In this document: positions 41,861 through 51,189 of the stretch, in pieces
Layout: the number at the start of each line of letters is the position of its first letter
Numbering within the stretch: the stretch's first letter is position 1
Assembly (NCBI RefSeq): GCF_024055715.1
Contig: NZ_JAMXMV010000001.1
Span: forward strand, 620,001 to 684,000
Length of the DNA: 64,000 bases
Source: Actinoallomurus soli
GTDB taxonomy: Bacteria; Actinomycetota; Actinomycetes; Streptosporangiales; Streptosporangiaceae
Reading direction: 5' to 3'
Notes under the pieces: model-generated
The model's database searches: none
What the model was told of the DNA's origin: nothing
Seen by the model: the letters and a program-made list of their open reading frames with translations, nothing else
Position numbers and translations under genes: made by a program

Positions 41861-43975
41861 GTGCGGCCTGTCACCGATCTTCAGCGGAAGGTGGCGCCCT
41901 TCGAGGTCGTCACCGAGATGACCCCGTCCGGCGACCAGCCGGCGGCGATCGCCGAGCTGGAACAACGCGTCAAGCGCGGCGACAAGGACACCGTCCTCCT
42001 GGGCGCGACCGGCACCGGCAAGACCGCGACGGTCGCCTGGCTGATCGAGAAGGTCCAGCGCCCGACCCTGGTCATGCAGCCGAACAAGACGCTCGCCGCG
42101 CAGTTCGCCAACGAGCTGCGCGAGATGCTGCCCCACAACGCCATCGAGTACTTCGTCTCCTACTACGACTACTACCAGCCCGAGGCGTACGTCCCGCAGA
42201 CCGACACCTACATCGAGAAGGACTCCTCGATCAACGACGAGGTGGAGCGGCTGCGGCACTCGGCCACCAATTCCCTGCTGACCCGCCGCGACACGATCGT
42301 GGTCGCGTCGGTGTCCTGCATCTACGGCCTGGGCACCCCGCAGGAGTACGTCGACCGCATGGTCCGCCTGCGGGTCGGAGACGAGATCGAGCGGGACGAG
42401 CTGCTGCGCCGCCTCGTCGCGATGCAGTACGCCCGCAACGACCTGGCGTTCACCCGCGGCACGTTCCGGGTGCGCGGCGACACGATCGAGATCATCCCGC
42501 AGTACGAGGAGCTCGCCGTCCGCATCGAGATGTTCGGCGACGAGATCGAGAAGCTCGCCACGCTGCACCCGCTGACCGGCGAGGTGATCACCGAGGACGA
42601 GGAGCTGTACATCTTCCCCGCCTCCCACTACGTCGCCGGCCCGGAGCGCATGGAGCGCGCGATCAACGGCATCGAGACGGAGCTGGAGCAGCGGCTCGCC
42701 GAGATGGAGCGGCAGGGCAAGCTGCTGGAGGCGCAGCGGCTGCGGATGCGCACCACGTACGACATCGAGATGATGCGGCAGGTCGGCACCTGCTCCGGCA
42801 TCGAGAACTACTCCCGTCACATCGACGGACGCGGTCCCGGCACCCCGCCCAACACCCTCCTCGACTACTTCCCGGAGGACTTCCTCCTCGTCATCGACGA
42901 GTCGCACCAGACCACGCCGCAGATCGGCGCGATGTACGAAGGCGACATGTCGCGCAAGCGGACGCTCGTCGACCACGGGTTCCGGCTCCCGAGCGCGATG
43001 GACAACCGCCCCCTGAAGTGGGAGGAGTTCTTGGAGCGCATCGGGCAGACGGTGTACCTCTCGGCGACGCCCGGGCCGTACGAACTGGGCCGGGTCAAGG
43101 GCGACGTGGTCGAGCAGGTCATCCGCCCGACCGGCCTGGTCGACCCCGAGGTGATCATCAAGCCGACCAAGGGGCAGATCGACGACCTGGTCCACGAGAT
43201 CCGGGAGCGCGCCGACCGGGACGAGCGGGTGCTGGTCACCACGCTGACCAAGAAGATGGCCGAGGACCTCACCGACTACCTCCTGGAGCTCGGCATCCGG
43301 GTGCGCTACCTCCACAGCGAGGTCGACACGCTCCGCCGGGTCGAGCTGCTGCGCGAGCTGCGGCTGGGGGAGTTCGACGTCCTGGTCGGCATCAACCTGC
43401 TCCGTGAGGGCCTCGACCTGCCGGAGGTGTCACTGGTCAGCATCCTCGACGCCGACAAGGAGGGGTTCCTGCGCTCGGAGACCTCGCTGATCCAGACCAT
43501 CGGCCGCGCCGCCCGAAACGTCTCCGGCCAGGTCCACATGTACGCCGACAAGGTCACCCCGTCGATGGAGCGGGCGATCGACGAGACCAACCGGCGGCGC
43601 GCCAAGCAGATGGCCTACAACGAGGCGAACGGCATCGAGCCGACGGCCCTGCGCAAGAAGATCGCCGACATCCTCGACATGCTGGCCCGGGAGGACGCCG
43701 ACACCGAGGAGCTGATCGGCGGTGGCGGGCGGCAGCAGAGCCGGGGCAAGGCCCCCGTGCCGGGCCTGTCCTCCAAGCAGCGGGCCGGCCGGCACGCGGC
43801 CGACCTCGTCGGTGAGCGGCCACGCGAGGAGATGGAGGCCCTCATCGACCAGATGACGCAGCAGATGCACCACGCGGCGGAAGAGCTGCAGTTCGAGATG
43901 GCGGCCCGGCTCCGCGACGAGATCAAGGAGCTCAAGCGCGAGCTGCGCGACATGAAGGAGGCCGGCGTCCACTGA
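41861..43975 (+). CDS. uvrB: Excinuclease ABC subunit B
   Basis: About 704 residues. Walker A GATGTGKT (about 46-53), the beta-hairpin [12 protein letters not shown] that inserts between DNA strands, the helicase motif DESH, SATPG, and motif [11 protein letters not shown] are all intact. The C-terminal UvrC-binding UVR domain is present ([22 protein letters not shown]). UvrB verifies damage with UvrA and recruits UvrC. GTG at 41861 follows AAGGAG at four bases and gives the family start [16 protein letters not shown]; extensions to 41639 are non-coding. In M. tuberculosis uvrB also follows coaE. Confidence 0.97.
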   Translation: MRPVTDLQRKVAPFEVVTEMTPSGDQPAAIAELEQRVKRGDKDTVLLGATGTGKTATVAWLIEKVQRPTLVMQPNKTLAAQFANELREMLPHNAIEYFVSYYDYYQPEAYVPQTDTYIEKDSSINDEVERLRHSATNSLLTRRDTIVVASVSCIYGLGTPQEYVDRMVRLRVGDEIERDELLRRLVAMQYARNDLAFTRGTFRVRGDTIEIIPQYEELAVRIEMFGDEIEKLATLHPLTGEVITEDEELYIFPASHYVAGPERMERAINGIETELEQRLAEMERQGKLLEAQRLRMRTTYDIEMMRQVGTCSGIENYSRHIDGRGPGTPPNTLLDYFPEDFLLVIDESHQTTPQIGAMYEGDMSRKRTLVDHGFRLPSAMDNRPLKWEEFLERIGQTVYLSATPGPYELGRVKGDVVEQVIRPTGLVDPEVIIKPTKGQIDDLVHEIRERADRDERVLVTTLTKKMAEDLTDYLLELGIRVRYLHSEVDTLRRVELLRELRLGEFDVLVGINLLREGLDLPEVSLVSILDADKEGFLRSETSLIQTIGRAARNVSGQVHMYADKVTPSMERAIDETNRRRAKQMAYNEANGIEPTALRKKIADILDMLAREDADTEELIGGGGRQQSRGKAPVPGLSSKQRAGRHAADLVGERPREEMEALIDQMTQQMHHAAEELQFEMAARLRDEIKELKRELRDMKEAGVH

Positions 43976-44668
43976 CGACGCCCCGGCACGCGGAGCCGCC
44001 CCCGGCCGGCGGCCAAGCCGGAGCCCCACCCTCAGGAGCTCCGGCGGCCGGTACGTCCGCCGCAACAGCCCAGGGGCTGGAAGGGTTCGGGCGCTGAGAC
44101 GGTGCAGGGCTGCCGCTCCCGCTGGACCTCCCGCGCCGCGAAGGCCGCCCGACCGTCGCTGTGTCCGGTTGCGCCGGGGGTTTCGGTGGTGCGGGCCTCG
44201 ACGATCCTCGGCGTTGTCGGCGAGGCCAGGCCGGCAGGCGCAGAAGTCTCGGACAACGCGACAATCGATGTCCCGTCTGCCGAATCAACCCCCTTCGGGC
44301 GCCGGAGATGCCGCGTTCACCGCCTGCCCAGGATCGATCAGCTCGCTTAGGCCGCCCGCCGCAAGAACTCGCCGCCGCCGTTGACGGGTGAACCTCGCTA
44401 TCCGGACGTCCCCCCGGCATTGCCGGCGGCGACGTGGTCGTATCGGCGGCACCGTCGCAGCGGCGACGGCCACCTGCTGTGCCGCTCTGCTCACTCAGGG
44501 TATGTGTTGGACCGTTCCAGGTGCATACCCCGGGTAAGTCCCGTGTGGCCAGGAGCCGACGAGCATGGGCCGCGCGTTCATGCCGTCGCCTCCGGACGGA
44601 CCTCGTCCAGGCGCAGCACCGAGACGATCCGGTGGGTGGCCGCCTCGACGTTGGAGGCCGGAACGACG
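43976..44668. other. Long intergenic region with two weak minus-strand reading frames
   Basis: About 690 bp between convergent uvrB and the cold-shock gene. Two short minus-strand frames show coding-like third-position bias. One (44032-44256, TTG start) would encode 74 residues ending in QPLGCCGGRTGRRSS. The other (44578-44679, GTG start) would encode 33 residues including NVEAATHRIVSVLRLDEVRPE. Neither has a clear ribosome-binding site and I recognise no family. They may be small genes or decayed remnants. No structured RNA was recognised. Confidence 0.3.
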
Positions 44669-44699
44669 CGGGCCCGCACCGACGAACGGTGCGGGCCCG
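44669..44699 (-). terminator. Cold-shock gene terminator
   Basis: CGGGCCCGCACCG (44669-44681) pairs perfectly over 13 bp with CGGTGCGGGCCCG (44687-44699) around ACGAA. It begins 18 bp after the csp stop on the minus strand. Confidence 0.8.
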
Positions 44700-44717
44700 G
44701 TCAGGCACATCTAAGCC

Positions 44718-44921
44718 TTAGAGCGGGGTCACGTCCTCCGCCTGCGGGCCCTTCGGGCCCTGGGTCGTCTGGAAGCTCACGCGCTGGTTCTCCTCGAGGC
44801 TACGGAAGCCCGAGGTCGTGATCGCCGAGTAGTGCACGAACACGTCGGGGCCGCCGCCGTCAGGAGCGATGAATCCGAAGCCCTTGTCGGCGTTGAACCA
44901 CTTGACGGTACCTTCTGCCAC
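44718..44921 (-). CDS. Cold-shock protein, CspA family
   Basis: 67 residues, one cold-shock domain. RNP1 is KGFGFI and RNP2 is VFVHYSAI, both intact; the family start [13 protein letters not shown] and the closing [10 protein letters not shown] are as in actinobacterial CspA. It is an RNA chaperone that binds single-stranded nucleic acid. The ATG has AAGGAG with a long purine-rich spacer. A leader of at least 100 nt containing a 9-bp stem-loop is visible, as expected for temperature-responsive csp mRNAs. Confidence 0.95.
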   Translation of the reverse strand: MAEGTVKWFNADKGFGFIAPDGGGPDVFVHYSAITTSGFRSLEENQRVSFQTTQGPKGPQAEDVTPL

Positions 44922-45029
44922 TTTCTTTCTTCTCTCCTTCTTGGGAGCCTCACCGAGGCGCCGGTCGACGCTCGGGGCTGCGTTACGGACTTTTGCTTAC
45001 GTCCGCGAAAACTATCCCGGAGAAGCGAA

Positions 45030-45060
45030 AACGCCCGCCGTCAAAACTTCCGCGGGCGTT
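45030..45060 (-). promoter_or_regulatory. Stem-loop upstream of the cold-shock gene
   Basis: AACGCCCGC (45030-45038) pairs with GCGGGCGTT (45052-45060) around a 13-base AT-richer loop, about 110 nt before the csp ATG. It may be part of the csp 5' leader or the terminator of an upstream message. A TTGACG motif overlaps it, but no properly spaced -10 was found. Confidence 0.35.
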
Positions 45061-45230
45061 CAAGATCAAACTTAACACGTACGAGGAAACTACGACTGCA
45101 ACACCAGGGATGCTATCCCCTCCTCGGAACCCCGGCAAGCGTGCCGATCACCGCGGTGTCTCCCGGGAGACCCGCCCCCGCGGCGACGGAGAGCCGAGCC
45201 CGCGAGGGGTGGAGCCCGGACGCCGCCCGG

Positions 45231-45370
45231 GGGCGAAGACCCGCCCCCACAGGGCGAAGACCCGCCGCTGCCGGGGCGGGGACCGGTGCTCACAAGGGCG
45301 AAGTCCCGCCGCCGCCGGGGTGGCGGACGTCCGTTTTCGCCGTCGGCGGACGCCCCTTTCCGCCGACGGC
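45231..45370. repeat. GGGCGAAG repeats and a 12-bp hairpin
   Basis: GGGCGAAGACCCGCC occurs at 45231-45245 and 45252-45266, with a third copy differing by one base at 45296-45310. A perfect 12-bp hairpin, GCCGTCGGCGGA (45339-45350) with TCCGCCGACGGC (45359-45370), follows. The 370-bp gap before the SGNH gene contains no convincing gene. Confidence 0.55.
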
Positions 45371-45449
45371 GGAGGCCCGATGCGGCCGGGCCCGAGGCTC
45401 GCCTCGGGCGTGGTGAAATGAGATCATGATCTCGGGGCGGAGGTGGTGC

Positions 45450-46492
45450 ATGGTCGCGTTCGCGGCACTGGGGAGACGCATCCGCACACGCCGTGGCCTG
45501 CTCATCCTGGTCCCGGCGGTCGTCGCGGTTCTGATCGCCGCGCTGGCCGTTCCACTGGCGATGACCGGGCGGTGCCGGCTCTTCGGCTCCGGCTGCGAGA
45601 TCCCGCGCATCCGGTTCGTCCCTCCGCCGACCCGGCTGACCGCCCTGCAGGCCGCCCTGCGCGGTGGCTACATCGCCCTCGGCGACTCGTACTCCTCGGG
45701 CGAGGGCACTTGGGACCTCGCCGCCGACCGCGGCTACGCCGGCGGCGGGTCCGAAGACTGCCACCGGTCCAAGGGCTGTCGGTGACGCAGGGCTTCCGGT
45801 TCGCGCTCGGCGGCACTCTGTGGGCCTGCAGCGGTGCGCGGATCGGCGACGTCCTCTACGGCGGCCAGCACGGCGAGCCGGCCCAGGTCGATCGCCTGCG
45901 ACCCGACACCAGCCTGGTGACCCTCACCATCGGCGGCAACGACATCGGCTTCTCGGAGATCGTCACCCGCTGCGTCGTGCGCTTCCCCTGGTCGTCGGCC
46001 TGCCGTGACCAGGATCCCGACATCCGGGCCCGGATGGCCGCCCTGCCCGCCGGGCTGGCGTCGGTCTTCGACCAGATCGGGCGGCGTGCGCCGAAGGCGC
46101 GGATCATCGTGCTGGGCTATCCCCGGCCGTTCCCCGTGCGGCCCGGCCACTCGGTGGACAACATCGGCGTCGCCGACCAGGTGTACCTCGACGGCGTCGT
46201 CCGCGATCTCGACGACGTCATCGCCGCCGCGGCCCGCCGCGCGGACGGGGCGCTGGCGGCGGCGGGCCGGCCGGGCACGGTGGAGTTCACCGACGGGTAC
46301 ACCGCGTTCGACGGCCACGAGCTGGGCACGGCGCAGCCGTACCTGAACGCGCTGAAGGTCGATTTCGGGGCGCTGTCGGTCGAACCACGGAGTTTCCACC
46401 CGAACGAGCTCGGCTACCGCGCCTTCGCCCAGCTGATCGATCGGCAGATCCAGGCCGGGCCGTCCCGTCCGGTGTACCAGTACCGCCGCTGA
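45450..46492 (+). pseudogene. SGNH/GDSL hydrolase, broken by a frameshift
   Basis: The N-terminal part (from ATG 45450, GGAGG six bases upstream) encodes a signal anchor and block I with the catalytic serine, YIALGDSYSSGEGTW, then runs to CHRSKG and stops at about 45785. The rest continues one base out of frame: LWACSGARIGDVLYGG, block III TLTIGGNDIGFSEIV and block V FHPNELGYRAFAQLI with the catalytic His. All catalytic blocks exist but in two frames, joined at about 45765-45785. One missing base explains it: a real mutation, a sequencing error, or programmed shifting. Intact relatives are secreted esterases of about 350 residues. Confidence 0.8.
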
Positions 46493-46559
46493 CCGGCCGT
46501 TCCTCCATCCGGGCCGCCGCCTCACCGGAAGGCCCGGTGGTCCTCCGCGGGCTCACCGC

Positions 46560-49493
46560 CTACTGGCAGGCCGACAGGCCGGGGGCGCGTCTGCCGCCGG
46601 CCAGCTGGCCGCAGACGGCCGTGGGCGCGGCTCCGAGGTCGCGGCCGGTCACCTTGACCAGCGTGAGGGCCCGGCGGCCCGAGCCGCCGCTGACGTGCTG
46701 ATCATGAGTGAAGTCGATCAGCCCGGTGGCGCCCTGGTAGCTGAGGTTCGGCAGCGTCAGCAGGACCGAACCGGAGGTGACCGACGCGCTGCCCGGTGCC
46801 CGGGCCGCGCCGTGCGCGGCGAGGTCGAGGGTGCCGAAGGCGCGCTCCGCCGCCTGTGCCAGCGCGGACGCGGAGTCGTACGCCATGATCATCTGACCGT
46901 CCGCCAGCAGAGCCGAACGTTCCTCGGGACCGATCCCCAGCTCGTTCCGGGCGAGGACGAAGAACGGGTTGTCGGTGTCCCCGCCGTCCGCCAGCAGGTT
47001 CGGCAGGTAGGTGAAGGTCGTGTAGTAGACGGTCATCGAGCGGGGCAGGAGCACGTCGGTGCGGCCGGTGCCGAACCGCGACCGCGACACCTCGTCCCCG
47101 CCGAGCACCGTCAGTTCGCGGTCGGCGCAGCCGCCGTCGCGCAGGGCGTTGATCAGGCCACCGAGGTCCTCGGTGCGCCCGGCGAAGTACACCAGGGCGT
47201 AGGGGTCTCCCGCCGAGCCGCGGCACGCCGCCCGTACCTTCGCGCCGATGTCGTCCGTGCCGTCGTAGCGCAGCATCGTGGAGGACGGGGCGACCGCCAG
47301 CGCTCGCCCGGCGTCCTCGGCCAGCTCCGCGCCGTAGTCGCTGCCCTCCGCGCCGGGGGACCGGTAGACGATCAGCGTACGGCCGGCGCGCTTGCCGCCC
47401 AGGACCTTGCGGGCGACCGTCGCCTCGTCGTTGTCGGTGGCGGCCAGGCCGTAGAACTGCGGGAGCGCGCGGAGCGTGTCGGAGGAGTTGACCGGGTCGA
47501 GCACCGCCAGACCGGCGGCATTGAGGCGGCGGATGGCCTTCTGGGATTCGGCGGTGTTCCGGCTGATGCCGACCACCCCGACGACCGTCCGGTCCCGTCG
47601 CGCCATCGCGAGGATACGGTCCGCCGTGATCTTGGAGAAGGCCATGTCCTGGCCCGCGTTCACCGCGAGCAGGCGGATCTTCAGGGGATTGTCGCCGCCG
47701 CCGGCCTGCGCCCGGTTGTTGCCGCGCTGCGCGAGGTACGCTCCCGCCAACTGGCGGATCTCGCTCACCGCGCTGCTCTCCTGGCCCTCGGCCGCCGTCA
47801 GCATCCCGACGTACAGGATCGTCACGTACGGGCGGTGACCGGCCAGCACCCAGGCGTTCTCCGCCGCGATCCGGTCCTCCAGGTCGGCAAGGGTGATCTG
47901 GTCCGCGGTGTGGGCGGTGTCGGGCCTGGCGCTCCCGCCGCCCAGCGTGGTGCTGAGGGGGGCGCGTTCGAAGCGGACCCCTCCGGTGGCGATGCCGACG
48001 CACTCGCGGCTGCCCGCAGCGTCGCGGCGGAGCTGGGTATCGGTGTTGGCGAAGAACAGGGCGTGGACGCTGCAGTGCGTCGAGGTCAGCTGGGCGTGCA
48101 GGTACGATCCGCCGACGGCGAGCGCGGCGAGGAGCACCAGCAGCGACCGGCCCGACCACAGCCACGTCCACCGCGGCCGGGTGCGGGGCTTCAGCGGCGG
48201 AGGGGTCGCGGCGGCAGGGTTGTGGGCGGGGATCGGCAGCCGCAGCAGCCACGGCGAGGTGACCTGAGTGCTGGGCCCCTGGGCGCCGGCCAGGGACTTG
48301 ATCCAGTCCTCGTAGCGCTTCTCGATGGTCTGGGCGGGCTCGCCGGAGGGCAGGGCGGCGAGGGCGGGGGCGGTACCGAGCAGGTCGCCGATGTGGGCGT
48401 GGTCGGCGGAGGCCACGACGAGCAGGGGGTGCAGTTCGCTGCGGCGGCTGCGCACGTCGCTCATGGCCACCAGGAACTGGACGCCGCCGTTCCGGCCGGT
48501 GACGTTCCTGAGGAAGGCCACGGACGGGACCGGCCGCTTGAACCCCCGGAGGGTGAAGGAGAGCTTGCGGTGCCGGGCGCGCAGGTCCTCCAGGAACGCG
48601 AACGTCTTGGTCTGCAGCCAGGGCTTGGCCACCTCGTCCGCGTCGGCCGGCCCGGCCACGAGGGCTTCGGCGACCTGGTCGAGCTGGACGTTCAGCCGCC
48701 CGCCGAATCCCCGGCTTCCCTGGGCCGCGGCGAAGAAGGACGAGGTGGCCAGCCAGCGGTACCGCGTGCCGAACCCGACGCGGGACAGGACGGGCAGCCA
48801 GATTCTGCGGTTCGACAGGCCGGCGGCGAGCGCGACCGCGGCCAGCAGGACGCCGCAGACGGCCAGCAGGGTGCCGATGCGCGTCTTGTCGGCGACCCCC
48901 TGGGCGATGCCGCCGAAGATGGCGGCGACCAGCACGATGACGGTGGACCACCACACCGGCGCGGTCAGGGGCCGCCGGGTCCACGGCAGCAGGACGGCGG
49001 CGTCGTACCACTCCTCGGCGGGCGTCGTCGAGGCGGGCCGCGCCCTGTTCTTCTCGGCGGCGCTGCGGACCGCCTCCTCCCAGGAACGTACGAGGTCCGA
49101 CCGGGGGAACCGGTAGCGGCCTGCCGCGGGACCGTTCCCGGGCCACGCGCCCGGCTTGCTCAGCGAGTCGAGCAGGGTGATCCCCGGTGGCGTCCCACCG
49201 GGAGCCGCGCCGTCCCGGTCCCCGCCGTCGGCGGAGGTCTCCGGGGCGTCCGGGGGAGACAGGACGATGTGCGGGATGTCCGCCGCGGCGGCCGCCTGCG
49301 CCAGGGCGTCGATGTACGCGCCGGCGTCCACGCTCGCGTCGGTCGCCTCCAGCACCACCAGGGGGAACGCCTGGCCGCCCAGCCGCCACGGATGCGCCTT
49401 GGTCCAGTCGTCCAGCCGCTCCAGGAGCTCACGGCCGATCCCGGTGCTGAGGACCTCCTCCCCGCGCGCTTTGGCGGGTACCGTCTCGCTCAC
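46560..49493 (-). CDS. Membrane-anchored receptor with extracytoplasmic type I periplasmic-binding domain
   Basis: About 977 residues. The N-terminal 175 residues are cytoplasmic and have an unrecognised fold. Two membrane helices follow (about 180-197 and 206-224), then a 220-residue cytoplasmic domain, a third helix (about 448-466), and a 510-residue extracytoplasmic domain. That last part resembles amino-acid/amide binding proteins (Peripla_BP_6): RIAAENAWVLAGHRPYVTILYVG, TVVGVVGISRNTAES, PVNSSDTLRALPQFYGLAATD and TLIVYRSPGAEGSDYGAEL. No transporter genes adjoin and no kinase, cyclase or HTH domain is visible. GTG at 49493 has GGGGG six bases upstream. It is probably a sensor; ligand and output are unknown. 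Confidence 0.7.
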   Translation of the reverse strand: MSETVPAKARGEEVLSTGIGRELLERLDDWTKAHPWRLGGQAFPLVVLEATDASVDAGAYIDALAQAAAAADIPHIVLSPPDAPETSADGGDRDGAAPGGTPPGITLLDSLSKPGAWPGNGPAAGRYRFPRSDLVRSWEEAVRSAAEKNRARPASTTPAEEWYDAAVLLPWTRRPLTAPVWWSTVIVLVAAIFGGIAQGVADKTRIGTLLAVCGVLLAAVALAAGLSNRRIWLPVLSRVGFGTRYRWLATSSFFAAAQGSRGFGGRLNVQLDQVAEALVAGPADADEVAKPWLQTKTFAFLEDLRARHRKLSFTLRGFKRPVPSVAFLRNVTGRNGGVQFLVAMSDVRSRRSELHPLLVVASADHAHIGDLLGTAPALAALPSGEPAQTIEKRYEDWIKSLAGAQGPSTQVTSPWLLRLPIPAHNPAAATPPPLKPRTRPRWTWLWSGRSLLVLLAALAVGGSYLHAQLTSTHCSVHALFFANTDTQLRRDAAGSRECVGIATGGVRFERAPLSTTLGGGSARPDTAHTADQITLADLEDRIAAENAWVLAGHRPYVTILYVGMLTAAEGQESSAVSEIRQLAGAYLAQRGNNRAQAGGGDNPLKIRLLAVNAGQDMAFSKITADRILAMARRDRTVVGVVGISRNTAESQKAIRRLNAAGLAVLDPVNSSDTLRALPQFYGLAATDNDEATVARKVLGGKRAGRTLIVYRSPGAEGSDYGAELAEDAGRALAVAPSSTMLRYDGTDDIGAKVRAACRGSAGDPYALVYFAGRTEDLGGLINALRDGGCADRELTVLGGDEVSRSRFGTGRTDVLLPRSMTVYYTTFTYLPNLLADGGDTDNPFFVLARNELGIGPEERSALLADGQMIMAYDSASALAQAAERAFGTLDLAAHGAARAPGSASVTSGSVLLTLPNLSYQGATGLIDFTHDQHVSGGSGRRALTLVKVTGRDLGAAPTAVCGQLAGGRRAPGLSACQ

Positions 49494-49635
49494 GCCGCAC
49501 CCCCGTGGAATCGGATGACACGGCGGCGACAGACCGCCGTGAATGCAGCGTACGAGGCGGATGCGGGACCGCTCCCGACACTGCCGGATGAGTCCCGACC
49601 ACAACCTGGATGGAGGGAGCGCCGAAACCGGCGGG

Positions 49636-49663
49636 CCCGGCGGACCTCGCTCGGACCGCCGGG
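49636..49663 (-). terminator. Hairpin after the NMO-like gene
   Basis: CCCGGCGG (49636-49643) pairs with CCGCCGGG (49656-49663) around 12 bases, eleven bp beyond the NMO-like stop on the minus strand. The rest of the 180-bp gap shows no gene. Confidence 0.5.
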
Positions 49664-49673
49664 GAACGGCGGT

Positions 49674-50804
49674 TCAGTCCTCCGTGATGCGGTTCAGCCG
49701 CTCGATGGCGTCGGCGAACTCTTCGATCATGTCGTAGACGACCTGACGCGCGGGCTTGACAGTGTTCATCAGCCCCACGACCTGGCCGACGAAGTAGTTG
49801 GCGAGCTGCCGGGCGCCCTCGTTCCCCGCCTCGGCGGCCTTGCCGATCGGCGCCATCGCGCCCTCGGCGACGATCATCTGCAGCGGCATCGGCAGCGGGC
49901 CGGGACCGCCGGCGGAGTCCCACTCGTCGGTCCAGGCGGAGCGGAGCTGCCGGGCCGGCTTGCCCGTGCGCGACCGCGAGCGCACGGTGTCGCGGGACGT
50001 GGCGGCCAGCATCTTCGCCTTGACCGCGGGCAGGGTCTCGGCCTCCTCGGTGGTCAGCCAGACCGAGCCGCACCAGACGCCCGACGCGCCCAGCGCCAGC
50101 GCGGCGGCCATCTGACGTCCGGTCGCGATGCCGCCCGCCGCCAGGACGGGAAGCGGCGCGACCGCGTCGACGACCTCGGGGACGAGCACCATCGTGGAGA
50201 TCTCGCCGGTGTGGCCGCCGGCCTCGCCGCCCTGCGCCACGATCAGGTCGACCCCGGCCTCGACCTGGCGGCGGGCGTGCTCGACCGTGCCCACGAGCGC
50301 CGCCACCGGCACGCCGGCGGCGCGGGCCCGCTCGACCATGACCGGCGGGGGCGGGCCGAGCGCGCTCGCGATGAGGCGGATCGGATGGGCCAGCGCCACG
50401 TCGATCAGCTCGGTGGCGCCCTGCTGCGTCACCTGCCGTCCGACGCCGTCGACCCGCGGGTCGCCGAGGGCCTCCGGCGACGGCGCCGGGACGCCGTACT
50501 TCTCGAAGAGCCCTTTCAGGAACTCCCAGTGCTCCGGCGGCACCGCGGACAGCAGCGAGCCGTGGCCCTCCGCCGCCTCCTTGGCTATCTTGCCGGGGAC
50601 GAGCACGTCGACGCCGTACGGGCGCCCGCCGACGTGCTCGTCGATCCAGCGCAGCTCCTCCTCGAGGCGGTCGGGGCTGTAGGCGACCGCGCCGAGCACG
50701 CCGAAGCCGCCCGCGTTGGTGACCGCCGCCACGACGTCGCGGCAGTGGCTGAAGGCGAACAGCGGGAACTCGATCCCGAACCTGTCACAGACTTCGGTCT
50801 TCAC
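49674..50804 (-). CDS. Nitronate monooxygenase-like / NPD-family FMN oxidoreductase
   Basis: 376 residues, FMN-binding TIM barrel. LFAFSHCRDVVAAVTNAGGFGVLGA opens the fold. VDLIVAQGGEAGGHTGEISTMVL contains the active-site His used by nitronate monooxygenases, and LPVLAAGGIATGRQMAAALALGASGVWCGSVWL is the phosphate-binding end of the barrel. Some members are enoyl-thioester reductases instead. GTG at 50804 has AGGAGG upstream. It overlaps the DUF35 gene by 20 bp, the third gene of a coupled operon for acyl-CoA chemistry, so a role on a CoA substrate is more likely than nitronate detoxification. Confidence 0.82.
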   Translation of the reverse strand: MKTEVCDRFGIEFPLFAFSHCRDVVAAVTNAGGFGVLGAVAYSPDRLEEELRWIDEHVGGRPYGVDVLVPGKIAKEAAEGHGSLLSAVPPEHWEFLKGLFEKYGVPAPSPEALGDPRVDGVGRQVTQQGATELIDVALAHPIRLIASALGPPPPVMVERARAAGVPVAALVGTVEHARRQVEAGVDLIVAQGGEAGGHTGEISTMVLVPEVVDAVAPLPVLAAGGIATGRQMAAALALGASGVWCGSVWLTTEEAETLPAVKAKMLAATSRDTVRSRSRTGKPARQLRSAWTDEWDSAGGPGPLPMPLQMIVAEGAMAPIGKAAEAGNEGARQLANYFVGQVVGLMNTVKPARQVVYDMIEEFADAIERLNRITED

Positions 50805-51189
50805 GGTCCTCCTCGAAAAGGGGATGGCTCTCGCCCTCGTCCGGATGGACGAAGCGCGCACGCAGCGGCAGCCCTTCACGCGGCGCGGTCACCGCGTGCA
50901 GCCGCCCGTACATCCACGGTCCCTCGGCGAGCTCGACCAGCGCCAGCGGCGCGGTCTCGCCGCCGCGCAGGTGCGCGACCGCCCACGACACCAGGACCGC
51001 CCGGCCGCTCGCCTCCGCCCAGCCGAGGTCCTCCGCGCCGCACTCGGGGCAGCCGCCGGCGTCCGGGCCGTACCACCGGTCGCAGGGCGCGCAGCGCCGG
51101 ATCATCAGCCGGTCCCGCGCCGCCCCGTCGAAGAACGGACCGGAGCGGCCGTCCCGCCGCACGACGCCGTAAAAGTTCATTTCCCTCAT
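50785..51189 (-). CDS. DUF35 zinc-ribbon/OB-fold protein, partner of the thiolase-like enzyme
   Basis: 134 residues. A rubredoxin-like zinc ribbon (CAPCDRWYGPDAGGCPECG, four cysteines) is followed by an OB fold (about 60-120). DUF35 proteins bind thiolase-superfamily enzymes; in steroid side-chain breakdown they support the Ltp2 aldolase. ATG at 51189 overlaps the stop of the thiolase-like gene (ATGA), which is strong evidence that the two are partners. Confidence 0.88.
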   Translation of the reverse strand: MREMNFYGVVRRDGRSGPFFDGAARDRLMIRRCAPCDRWYGPDAGGCPECGAEDLGWAEASGRAVLVSWAVAHLRGGETAPLALVELAEGPWMYGRLHAVTAPREGLPLRARFVHPDEGESHPLFEEDREDRSL

